Shown here piece after piece: positions 1 to 7,982 of a DNA stretch of 64,000 nt. Each line of letters begins with the position of its first letter. Position 1 is the first letter of the stretch. Origin of the DNA: Antrihabitans stalactiti (GTDB taxonomy: Bacteria; Actinomycetota; Actinomycetes; Mycobacteriales; Mycobacteriaceae); contig NZ_VCQU01000010.1 of assembly GCF_012932915.1 (NCBI RefSeq), positions 124,001 to 188,000 of the forward strand, written 5' to 3'. The position numbers were made by a program, and so were the translations under genes. The notes beneath the pieces were generated by a model. The model did not search any database and was not told the origin of the DNA. It was given only the letters and a program-made list of their open reading frames with translations.

Positions 1-636
1 GAACAGTGCGGACAGCTCATCATGAATCACGGGGTTGGCCGCACGGTCCGGGAGTCGCAGCGGATACGCGGCCGCGTCGGCAATCTCGATCTCCGGGTGT
101 TCGGCCAACGGATGGTGCTGCGCCAACTGCACCCCGATGCGCTCACTCCGCAGCAGGAACCGGCGCACGCCACGGCCCGGCTGTTCACCGCGGGTGATCC
201 CAGCATCGATGCGACCGTCGGCGACCGAGGGGGAGATGTCTGGCGTCGCCATCGGGACCGCGACGACCTCGAGTCCGCTGTTACCGCGAATCAGCCTGTC
301 CACCAAGGCCGGTACCGTCTCGGCACCCGTGCTGAGGCTGTATCCGATGCGCAGCGTGCCCAATTCACCGGCACCCGCATTCCGGGCGGTGTCCCATGCC
401 CGGTCCAGCGCGGCGAGCGCGGCTGGCGCGGATTCCGCCAAAGCCGCACCGGCCGTGGTCAATACGACGCTACGCGTGTTGCGAATCAGCAGGCTCGTAC
501 CGAGTTCCGCCTCCAATCGGCGCATCCGGGCGCTGAGTGCGGGCTGTGCGATACCGATCCGTGCGGCCGCGCGGGTGAAGTTCAACTCCTGCGCCAGCAC
601 CAGGAAGTACTGCAGGCTCACCGTATCCGGCGCCAC
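1..636 (-). CDS. LysR-family transcriptional regulator, 3' end cut by window edge
   Basis: 212 codons are visible and the C-terminus lies outside the window. Residues ~5-64 form the LysR winged helix-turn-helix (F-x-R-A-A-A-R-I-G-I-A-Q-P-A-L-S pattern), followed by the start of the periplasmic-binding-like effector domain. I chose the GTG at 634-636 because a GGGAGGG ribosome-binding sequence lies just upstream and the HTH begins immediately after it. It is divergent from the EthD-like gene at 861, which is the usual arrangement for a LysR regulator and its target. The effector is unknown. Function (DNA-binding regulator) is family knowledge; control of the neighbour is inference. Confidence 0.9.
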   Translation of the reverse strand, partial: MAPDTVSLQYFLVLAQELNFTRAAARIGIAQPALSARMRRLEAELGTSLLIRNTRSVVLTTAGAALAESAPAALAALDRAWDTARNAGAGELGTLRIGYSLSTGAETVPALVDRLIRGNSGLEVVAVPMATPDISPSVADGRIDAGITRGEQPGRGVRRFLLRSERIGVQLAQHHPLAEHPEIEIADAAAYPLRLPDRAANPVIHDELSALF

Positions 637-860
637 GTGCCCTCCCCGTCGATTGATAACGATCCGTTCTGAGTCTATGCCGGACAGGTCTTTTCCTCGA
701 CCGCAAATCGAGCCCTAACCTGCGGATATGACGAATCAACGCTTTCGCCGGCGACCTCCCGCTGTGGTTGTCGGACACCGACTTCCACGCGCTTCTCGAA
801 ACCTGCTCCGTCCTCAACCAGATCCTGATTCTGCGGTCTCGTCGCTGGACGGAGGTCGTC
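637..860. promoter_or_regulatory. Divergent promoter region LysR / EthD-like gene
   Basis: 224 bp between two divergent starts. It contains an A/T-rich stretch around 648-665 just upstream of the LysR start, the likely place for a LysR box. A 46-codon reading frame (728-868) runs through it and overlaps the downstream ATG, but it has no recognisable protein similarity and I do not call it a gene. Confidence 0.4.
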
Positions 861-1172
861 ATGCATAAGTTTGTGGTCCTTTATCGGAAGCCCGCCGACC
901 CCGACCACTTCCGCGACTACTACGTGACCAAGCACCTTCCACTGGTCATGAAGATGCCCGGCCTGCTTGCGTGGCGCTACAGCTTCGACGTGGCGACGCC
1001 CAAGGGGGAAGCGCCGTATTTCGCGGTTTTCGAAGCCGAATACGCTGACGCCGCCGCGATGGCCGCGGCGCGGGAGTCGCCGCAGGGCCAGCGGGTGGCC
1101 GCCGATGTCGCCAATTACGCCACCGGCGGTGCCGTCATCATCCACTACCCGGTTCAGGACGGCACCGACTGA
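861..1172 (+). CDS. EthD-domain (dimeric alpha/beta barrel) protein
   Basis: 103 aa. The sequence has the EthD/DabB-like ferredoxin-fold pattern: an N-terminal strand (KFVVLYRKP), a D-P-x-H-F-x-x-Y-Y segment, K-H-L-P-L, and a second half with F-x-A-E-Y-A-D. Such small proteins act as monooxygenase or decarboxylase subunits, or as accessory proteins in ether and aromatic degradation; the substrate cannot be told here. The start at ATG 861 is supported by GGAGG at 851-855. An upstream in-frame extension exists but lacks family similarity. Divergent from the truncated LysR gene, which may control it. Confidence 0.75.
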   Translation: MHKFVVLYRKPADPDHFRDYYVTKHLPLVMKMPGLLAWRYSFDVATPKGEAPYFAVFEAEYADAAAMAAARESPQGQRVAADVANYATGGAVIIHYPVQDGTD

Positions 1173-1446
1173 AGCACTGGTTGTGGTGGCAGATGGTCAG
1201 CTTGCCCGGTCCATGTCGTGGCAATCGACAGTGTGCCGCTGCTGAACGCCGCGGCAACGTGAGCAGAGCGCACGAAACCGCTATGACCACGGACACTTCT
1301 GCTAGCGCTCCGAAACTGGCGCGCGGAAATGGTGCTGGGTCAACTGGAACGGGCCAACACACTCCGTTCTCGGCGGGACAGTCGAATTAGTTCGACTTGG
1401 TGAGGACAGTTTCGGCAGCGCCATTCTGGACTCTTGACCGGAGTAC

Positions 1447-2388
1447 TTATGCGTCGTGGGTCGGCATGGCGTTCTCCGGTGTTGGTACTGCGGTGTGCAG
1501 AGCTCGGGCCACTGCGCGCATGGCGGGGGTGTAGGCGCGGCGGGTGAGAGTCGCAATGTAAATCGACCGAGTCGGGACGTCGTCGGCTTTGTTGAATGCG
1601 ACTGCGCGTACATCCGGGCGATGTTGAGCGATGGACAGCCGTGGCACCATGGCTACTCCGACGCCGGCAGCGACCATGGCCTGAATTTCCTGGTAGTCGT
1701 GGCCTTCATAGACCACGTCAGGATCGAAACCAGCAGCGCGGCAACTCCGATACAGCACTTCGGCCGCAGGGTGATCGGCGCTGCGGATGATCCACCGTTG
1801 CGATCGCAATGCGCTGAGCCATGCTCCGTCAGTGCCGATGTCCCGGTCGGCGGGGATGAGGAGCATGGTCGGGTCTTGCATCAGAGGTTCCAGAGTGAGT
1901 GAGCGCTCGGTCTCTTCGGTCCAGGAATAGCTCCACAGGATCGCCATCTCGATTTCGCTCGAGTGAAGCATTTCCAACAACTGTGGCCGCGTCGCAGAAC
2001 GGACGCGAACGTCGATGTCGGGCCACCGCAGGTGATACTCCTTCAGCGCGTCCGACAGGATCGACGCGCTGGCGGTCGGGAAGGAACCCAACCGCACAGT
2101 CCCTTGGTGAAGGCCTCGGAGGGCATCGAGATCGCCACGGGCAGCACGCATTTCCCGTCGGAACAATCGTGCTCGCGCAACGAGCACCTGGCCGGCTTCG
2201 GTGAGTTCCACACCACGGGGCAAGCGGACGAGCACGGGCTGCTTGATCGATTGCTCGAGTTTGGTGATCCGCTGGGAGGCCGCAGAGGCCGTCATGTTCG
2301 CTCGGTCGGCCCCGGCGGTCAGCGATCCGGCCTCAGCGATATCGAGCAGCACGAACAGTGTGACGACATCGAAGGTAGGTGTTGTCAT
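1447..2388 (-). CDS. LysR-family transcriptional regulator
   Basis: 313 aa from the chosen ATG at 2388; an in-frame ATG 11 codons upstream is less likely because the HTH normally starts within ~10 residues of the N-terminus. Residues ~5-65 are the winged HTH (S-L-T-A-G-A-D-R-A-N-M-T-A-S-A-A-S-Q-R), and ~90-300 the LysR substrate-binding domain. It is divergent from the MatC-like carrier and PrpF-like isomerase, so it probably controls uptake and isomerisation of a di- or tricarboxylate. A 14-bp palindrome lies 24-37 bp upstream of its start. The effector is unknown. Confidence 0.9.
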   Translation of the reverse strand: MTTPTFDVVTLFVLLDIAEAGSLTAGADRANMTASAASQRITKLEQSIKQPVLVRLPRGVELTEAGQVLVARARLFRREMRAARGDLDALRGLHQGTVRLGSFPTASASILSDALKEYHLRWPDIDVRVRSATRPQLLEMLHSSEIEMAILWSYSWTEETERSLTLEPLMQDPTMLLIPADRDIGTDGAWLSALRSQRWIIRSADHPAAEVLYRSCRAAGFDPDVVYEGHDYQEIQAMVAAGVGVAMVPRLSIAQHRPDVRAVAFNKADDVPTRSIYIATLTRRAYTPAMRAVARALHTAVPTPENAMPTHDA

Positions 2389-2411
2389 TCGTCGCGAGCC
2401 TCGATTCTGCG

Positions 2412-2425
2412 TTAAGTGCACCTAA
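2412..2425. promoter_or_regulatory. Candidate LysR box
   Basis: TTAAGTGCACCTAA is palindromic except for one pair and fits the T-N11-A rule of LysR-type operators. It sits in the divergent promoter region between the LysR start (2388) and the carrier gene start (2607). Assignment to this regulator is inference. Confidence 0.4.
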
Positions 2426-2606
2426 ACGTCAGGCTAGCAAATCGTGATTGTTCTGAAGTGATGCGGGCCATAGTGTGATCGGCATAACGTTGATCGGACG
2501 ACGTGGGCGTGATCCACAACGGCCCTTCCGGCCGACGTGACCCCGGAGATGAAGTCCACAAGCTGGGCGACATCTCGCATCACTTCGAAAGGCAAGGACT
2601 GCCACC

Positions 2607-3998
2607 ATGAGCATGGTAGAAATTCTCCCCTTGATAGCCCTGGTCGCGATGTTCGTCATCGCCAGCATCGTGCCGATCAACATCGGAATCCTCGGATTCA
2701 TCGGTGCGTTTGCGGTCGGTGCACTGGTGCTGGGATACGACGACAAAGAGATCTTGGCGTCGTTCCCGAGCTCGATCGTGCTGACGATCATCGGAGTCAC
2801 CTACTTCTTCGGCATGGCCAAGAAGAACGGGACGATCGACCTTCTGGTGAACGCGTGTATTCGCGCAGTTCACGGTCGCGTGACCGTCGTGCCGTGGGTG
2901 TTCTTCTTCTCCGCGTCGATCCTCACCGCACTGGGCACGTTCAGCCCGGCTGCAGTCGCGCTCATTTCCCCGGCGGCGATGTCGTTCGCGGCCAAGGCGC
3001 GGATGAGTCCGCTGGTGATGGGCATCATGACGATCAACGGCGCGCATGCCGGCGCGTTCTCGCCGATATCGGTGTCTGGGGTACTTGTCCATGACCTTGT
3101 AGAAAAGAATGGGCTCTCGATCAATCCGTGGATGCTGTTCTTCGCCAGCTACGGCATCAATTTGCTGCTTTCGATCCTGACCGTCCTCGGCTACTCACTG
3201 CTGGCCCGCATGCGCAACCTCGAGTACACCGCGACCGGATCGGCGCTGGCTGCGGCCACGGACGGCCAACCCTTCAGCAGGCCGCTGCACACGCCAAGCA
3301 GCTACCACGGCGGTGCGGGTGGTTCGGGCTCGTCGACGACGCTGCTCACCCGCCCGCGCACCGAGGTGGTTGAGGTCCAATCCCCGACAACGATCGTGAC
3401 AGCAGTGCAAAAACTGACATTGGTGCTGATAGGCGCTCTGCTGGTGCTGGTGTTGGTCTTCCACTTGCCCATCAGCTTCATCGCGATCGCCGCCGGTGCG
3501 CTCCTGGCCTTCACCGACCTCAAAGGTCAGAACGACGCCATCGCCGGTATCAGCTGGTCCACCGTCCTGCTTGTCGCCGGAATGGTCACCTACATCTCCG
3601 TTCTCGAAGAGATCGGCACCATCGATCACCTCGCTCACCTGGCAATCACCATCGGCGCGCCGCTCCTGGTGGCCTTGGTTCTCTGCTACGTCATCGGTGT
3701 CACCTCCGCCTTCGCTTCCTCCACAGCCCTTCTCGCTGCGATCATTCCGCTCGCACTTCCGCTGCTGGAAACCAGCGCTCTGCCGGTAGTCGGAGTCGTC
3801 GCCGCCCTGGCCATCTCAGCCACCGTGGTCGACGTCTCGCCGTTCTCGACCAACGGTGCTCTCGTTCTCGCCAACGCCCAAGGCATCGAGCGTCGCGCTT
3901 TCTACCGGCAACTGATCATCAACGCCGGCATCGTTGTGGCGCTCGCGCCGGCCCTGTGCTGGACCGTGATGGTCCTGGTGCCCTCACTCGCAGGTTGA
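2607..3998 (+). CDS. MatC-type dicarboxylate carrier / SLC13-like permease
   Basis: 463 aa integral membrane protein with about 11-12 hydrophobic helices and a hydrophilic central linker at ~205-260. The N-terminal half matches the MatC_N pattern (N-I-G-I-L-G-F near residue 25, then a loop with S-P-A-A-V-A-L-I-S-P-A-A and G-A-H-A-G-A-F-S-P-I-S). Family members take up malonate or other C3/C4 dicarboxylates with cations. The ATG at 2607 follows an AAGGA-like site. It is followed by the PrpF-like isomerase on the same strand and faced by the LysR gene; the three probably form one regulated unit. The substrate is not determined. Confidence 0.8.
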   Translation: MSMVEILPLIALVAMFVIASIVPINIGILGFIGAFAVGALVLGYDDKEILASFPSSIVLTIIGVTYFFGMAKKNGTIDLLVNACIRAVHGRVTVVPWVFFFSASILTALGTFSPAAVALISPAAMSFAAKARMSPLVMGIMTINGAHAGAFSPISVSGVLVHDLVEKNGLSINPWMLFFASYGINLLLSILTVLGYSLLARMRNLEYTATGSALAAATDGQPFSRPLHTPSSYHGGAGGSGSSTTLLTRPRTEVVEVQSPTTIVTAVQKLTLVLIGALLVLVLVFHLPISFIAIAAGALLAFTDLKGQNDAIAGISWSTVLLVAGMVTYISVLEEIGTIDHLAHLAITIGAPLLVALVLCYVIGVTSAFASSTALLAAIIPLALPLLETSALPVVGVVAALAISATVVDVSPFSTNGALVLANAQGIERRAFYRQLIINAGIVVALAPALCWTVMVLVPSLAG

Positions 3999-4140
3999 TC
4001 GCCGCGGAAGCGTTAAGCACAGCGACGGTCACTCGCAGCAATTCGTAATTGTCCTACAGCCGCTGCCGCGGCACCCTTGAATAAGCGACGAACCAAACGC
4101 CTCCCGGACGATCCCGGTCAGGCAAGAGAGGTGCACACAC

Positions 4141-5283
4141 ATGTTCACCATCCGAGGAACCTGGATGCGCGGCGGTACCAGCAAATGCTGGCTTTTCAAC
4201 GCCGTCGACATCGATCCGCTGATCGGCACCGTCGGCAGTCTGGACACTATCCTCGCTGCAGCCTTCGGCTCGGGCGATCCCAGGCAGCTCGACGGCATCG
4301 GTGGCGGCAGCTCGACCACCTCGAAGGCCGCGATCGTTCGTCGCTCGGTGCATGACGACGTCGACATCGACTACCTCTTCGCGCAGGTGGCAATTGCCGA
4401 TCGCTCAGTCGAATGGGGCAGCAACTGCGGCAACTGCGCCACCGCCATCGGCCTCTACGCCATCCAGGCCGGACTTGTCACCGCACACCCGGACTCGACC
4501 AGGGTGCGGATGCGCAACGAAAACACCGGGGCCGTCCTGACCGCCGAGATCGCAACCCCGGGCGGCCACGTCCCCTTCGACGGCGACGCCATCGTCCCCG
4601 GAGCCGCCGCGCCCGGTGTTCCGGTGGATCTGACCTTCAACGCCCCCGTGAGCCGAGACCGGACGCTGTTGCCCACCGGCAACCCGATCGACCACCTCAT
4701 CCTCGGAGCGTCCAGCTACCCGGCGACGCTGATCTCGGCCGGCGCCCCTGCCGTGCTGATCGATGCCCGCGACACCGATCTCGGTATCGTGCCGACCGAC
4801 TCGCTGGAGCAAATCTCCACGGTCTTGCCCGCGCTGGTATCGCTGCGCCGACTCGCCGCGCTCCGAATGGGCCTGTGCGGCCCCGGTGATCCGGTCTCGC
4901 ACGCGATACCCAAGATCGGAATCGTCGGTAGCCCAGAAGATTACGTCACCACCGCCGGCGCCGTGGTTTCCGCGGCTGACTACGACATCACGGTCCGAAT
5001 GATCTCCATGATGGCCCCTCACCCCGCCATCGGACTGACCGCCGCAGTCGCAGTAGCAGCCGCAGCAACGGTCGCCGACTCGGTGGTCTTCAACGCGGCC
5101 TCAGCTCGGAAAAAGAAGAACACGCTGCGTATCGGTACCGCGGCCGGCGTGGTCCCCGTCGACATCACCATGATGGCGGACGGGCAGATCGGTGGAATCA
5201 CCTTGCACCGCGCCGCGCGCCGCATCGCGTCTGCGGAACTCTTCATCGCTCCGCCTGTTCGAGAGCTGCTGGCGTCGGCGTAG
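4141..5283 (+). CDS. PrpF-family isomerase (4-oxalomesaconate tautomerase / methylaconitate isomerase type)
   Basis: 380 aa, a normal PrpF length. Two diaminopimelate-epimerase-like halves are visible. The first has M-R-G-G-T-S-K near residue 9 and S-N-C-G-N-C near residue 97; the second has L-C-G-P-G near residue 243. Family members isomerise unsaturated tricarboxylates such as 2-methylaconitate or 4-oxalomesaconate without a cofactor. An AGAGAGGTG site precedes the ATG. The neighbouring MatC-like carrier suggests uptake followed by isomerisation of a carboxylic acid. No methylcitrate or gallate genes are in view, so the exact substrate stays open. Confidence 0.85.
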   Translation: MFTIRGTWMRGGTSKCWLFNAVDIDPLIGTVGSLDTILAAAFGSGDPRQLDGIGGGSSTTSKAAIVRRSVHDDVDIDYLFAQVAIADRSVEWGSNCGNCATAIGLYAIQAGLVTAHPDSTRVRMRNENTGAVLTAEIATPGGHVPFDGDAIVPGAAAPGVPVDLTFNAPVSRDRTLLPTGNPIDHLILGASSYPATLISAGAPAVLIDARDTDLGIVPTDSLEQISTVLPALVSLRRLAALRMGLCGPGDPVSHAIPKIGIVGSPEDYVTTAGAVVSAADYDITVRMISMMAPHPAIGLTAAVAVAAAATVADSVVFNAASARKKKNTLRIGTAAGVVPVDITMMADGQIGGITLHRAARRIASAELFIAPPVRELLASA

Positions 5284-5708
5284 CCGCACGGCACTCTCGC
5301 GACACACGCGCCCGCGCAGATGAGGCAGCCGACGAGTCCGGATCCGGCTGCGCCGACTGTACGGCCGCGCGCATGCTCATGGCGATAGTTACGCCAGAGG
5401 GTGCCGGTTCGCCACCCTATGAGAGTGGAGTGTCGTGCTCGCCGCGCATGCCGGGCGATGACCGAGGAGCAGCCGGTGGTACGGGTCCATGATCGAGACC
5501 TGACCCCTACTCGCCGTGATATTCGACGGAATCGTCAAAAGCCCGCACCGGTAGCTACGAACCGCCGTGTGAAGACCGTGAAGCATCGCATCTGCGAATT
5601 TCGCCATCGCGACATTTCGTTGCGCCGGATACGCTTTCACTGCACCGCAATTACCGAGCTGTAAGTCATCCTTCATGATGATTTGTTTTAAGGATCGGAG
5701 GTATCGGC
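5284..5708. other. 425-bp intergenic region
   Basis: No convincing gene. Reading frames of 87 and 95 codons on the two strands have no recognisable similarity or ribosome-binding site. A 7-bp inverted repeat (GCAGCCG at 5325-5331, CGGCTGC at 5345-5351) follows the isomerase stop, without a T-tract, and could be a weak terminator. Confidence 0.4.
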
Positions 5709-5993
5709 GTGACTGAGTTGATCGCTCGCGTCGACGTTGATGACTTCGACACCTGGTTGGAGGTCCACCGAAGCAACGCCGAGCGCCGACGCGAGTATGG
5801 GATGATCGATGGGCCTATCTACCGTGATATCGACGACCCCCGCGCGGTCCTTGTTCAGACCCATGTGGAAGAACTTGATCGAGCTCTGCGGTGGTTCGGT
5901 AGCGAGGTCTTCAAGCAAGCGAGCGCGAAGTCGACGGCTGTCGGCCGAGAGTTCTACGTCGCACGGAAGTTCAAGCCTGGCGTGAGCTCCTAA
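5709..5993 (+). CDS. Small hypothetical protein
   Basis: 94 aa, soluble, no signal peptide or membrane segment. The GTG start at 5709 is preceded by GGAGG at a good distance. The pattern (short strand, F-D-T-W-L, then D-P-R-A-V-L-V near residue 41, then F-G-S-E-V-F) resembles small ferredoxin-like (ABM-type) proteins, but I cannot assign a family firmly. It stands alone between a hydrocarboxylate cluster and a secreted-protein gene. Function unknown. Confidence 0.6.
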   Translation: MTELIARVDVDDFDTWLEVHRSNAERRREYGMIDGPIYRDIDDPRAVLVQTHVEELDRALRWFGSEVFKQASAKSTAVGREFYVARKFKPGVSS

Positions 5994-6279
5994 CTGCGAG
6001 GCCGCCCGTTGTCGGATCGGCCGGAGACGCCTGCCGTTCAGCCGCATCGAGCGGGTCTGAATTCAGACTTTCTTATCTGCGCGGTCGACGATGTCCTCGG
6101 TTCTTGTCGGGAGAGGTGGGCGATTGACGTTGTTTCCCTGGCACAAGAAGCTGATCGATTCTTCGAAAATCCGCGATTCCAGAATTCGCTCGGCCACATG
6201 AAAGCACGAGGTTAACGCACCTCCGCGAGACCGAGATACCAGAGGCAGACACCCAGAACAACGCAGGAGAAGTACGAAC

Positions 6280-6678
6280 ATGCGACGACGGATCCTCCAC
6301 GCAGTTGCTGGCCGGCGCTCACGTCATGTCGGCACCCTGCGTACCAATCTCCGGGTGATCATCGGTGTAGCCGCGGTCGCAGCGCTGCCGCTCTTTTTGC
6401 CGGCCACGGCTGAAGCAGCGGGCTACGCTTCGTTCAGCACGGACGGAAGTTTGTTGCGGGCGGTGGTCACCGGCGTCAATCCCCCCTCGGGGGTCTGCTA
6501 CATGGTCGCTGAAGGACCGACGCACCTGTCGAGATCCTTGTCGTCGAACTTCGGGGCCAACTCCGTGACCATCGATTTCGCCGGTGCACCAGACGGGGAC
6601 TACAACGTACGCATCGATTGTCCCGACGTTTCGAACGCCACCTCCGTCAAATGGAATAACGGACTGCTCGAGCGGTAA
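6280..6678 (+). CDS. Small secreted protein of unknown function
   Basis: 132 aa. A basic N-terminus (residues 1-25) and hydrophobic core (~27-43) end in an A-x-A site around residues 43-47, a classical Sec signal. The mature part, ~85 aa, has two cysteines (around residues 71 and 112) that could form a disulphide in the extracellular protein. GCAGGAGAA lies just upstream of the ATG. It resembles small exported proteins of mycobacteria and nocardiae in style, but no function can be assigned. Confidence 0.75.
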   Translation: MRRRILHAVAGRRSRHVGTLRTNLRVIIGVAAVAALPLFLPATAEAAGYASFSTDGSLLRAVVTGVNPPSGVCYMVAEGPTHLSRSLSSNFGANSVTIDFAGAPDGDYNVRIDCPDVSNATSVKWNNGLLER

Positions 6679-6847
6679 ATCCAGGCACGAGCGGCCTATC
6701 CACCTCCTTCAGGAAGCGACTGACCAGAATCCACACACTGTTCGCTCTACCTTCGAGTTGGTCGAGCGATCGATCGATGCCCTCGACGAACGAATCCTGC
6801 CGCGGGTCCGCGAACCGCCGGGCGGGCCAGTGCTTTGCTGCCGCGGG

Positions 6848-7780
6848 TTATCGTGATGCCGGGCAGGCGATCACGAGCTCGAACGGGATGCCGGTGCGCC
6901 CGGTTCGCCCAGGCTCACGTCCGGCTCCCGAGATCGAGGTTCGCGTAGCGTCTTTCCGGACGTCGGCAATGCCATCGTCATTGGTTGTCGTTGCCGCCGG
7001 ATCGATGTGAATAACGGTGTATTCGCCTGCGGTAACGGTGATCGTGACGCCTCCGTCTTGGCGATAGACCGTGAGAACGTCAACGTTCCCGTGTGTGGTG
7101 CCGGTCAGTGTGACGGTCGACGTTGTTTGCGCGCATGTGGCGGCGCCGGTGCCGAATGATTGACCGTCGATGTACAACGATGAGTCGGCGGCGGGCGCCG
7201 TTGTCGTGGTGCCGGCGTTAGAAGGTGTTGTGGTCGCCGGCGATGGCGATGAGTTCGATTGGACATGGCCGACGACGGTGGTTGCCAGCTGAACCAGTGT
7301 CGCCTTCGTTTGGTCGTGTTTGCACGCGTGACAATTCATGTCGAACCAGTAATTGTCTTTCCGGACGAGAAGTTCTCCGGTGTCTGCTCGATAGTGAGCC
7401 TCCGACCCCAGCCCCGCGATCAATTCATACGCAGAAGACGCCTCGACGCCGAACGCGATTGTCGCGAGGCTGTAATCGCAGCCGGGATGACCGCCGATGT
7501 TCCAGGGTTTGCCGTCCGTGAGCCCGGTCAACCCGCCATCGAAACTGCTTGCTAGAGACTGGAAGTCGGCTTCCGTGAGGAATCGGCACAGATCTCCCGC
7601 AGGTACCGGATTGCCGAATTCGTCCGTCGTTTCCGTCGCAGCCGGTGCTGTAGTTTTTGTCGCTGTCGACTGCGTCGTCGAAGACGCGGCGGAGGAGCTG
7701 TCGGAGCCGGAGCAGGCAGCCATCAGCAATGTGACCAGGAATGCGAAGGCAGCGGCGAGGATGCGACGGTTCACAATCAA
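6848..7780 (-). CDS. DUF3558-type lipoprotein with LpqH-like C-terminal domain
   Basis: 310 aa. The lipobox L-M-A-A-C places the lipidated cysteine at residue 23. A Ser/Thr-rich linker follows, then a DUF3558-like domain (~50-165; D-L-C-R-F-L-T, the C-D-Y-S motif, and a C-x-x-C pair). A second Pro/Thr/Ser linker leads to a C-terminal domain (~200-310) that starts with a D-G-Q-S-F segment and ends in F-E-L-V-I-A-C, like the 19-kDa LpqH antigen family. Each domain is known separately from mycobacterial cell envelopes, with unclear function. The two-domain fusion is notable. Anchored on the outer face of the plasma membrane. Confidence 0.8.
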   Translation of the reverse strand: MIVNRRILAAAFAFLVTLLMAACSGSDSSSAASSTTQSTATKTTAPAATETTDEFGNPVPAGDLCRFLTEADFQSLASSFDGGLTGLTDGKPWNIGGHPGCDYSLATIAFGVEASSAYELIAGLGSEAHYRADTGELLVRKDNYWFDMNCHACKHDQTKATLVQLATTVVGHVQSNSSPSPATTTPSNAGTTTTAPAADSSLYIDGQSFGTGAATCAQTTSTVTLTGTTHGNVDVLTVYRQDGGVTITVTAGEYTVIHIDPAATTTNDDGIADVRKDATRTSISGAGREPGRTGRTGIPFELVIACPASR

Positions 7781-7982
7781 GTCCTACGGTTTGGGGCGGG
7801 GACACAGCCAACAGGTTCGATGAACTCGATGAAATCGCTACGAATTGTGGCATATTCTTCGCGCAAGGGGCCGAGATCTCGAAGATCACGGCCAGACGAA
7901 TGACATTCCATACGGGGCTCGATCGTGGTCGGCGATAGTCACCCGCATTCACAGTGCGAGCCCTGCAATAGCGATCGCGGAA

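Noticed and set aside
728-868. 46-codon frame overlapping the EthD-like start
   Set aside because: Arg/Pro-rich composition without similarity; the overlap with the downstream ATG alone is not enough.
6009-6215. 68-codon frame from a TTG start
   Set aside because: No recognisable family and only a weak ribosome-binding site; could be a remnant, but support is too thin to annotate.
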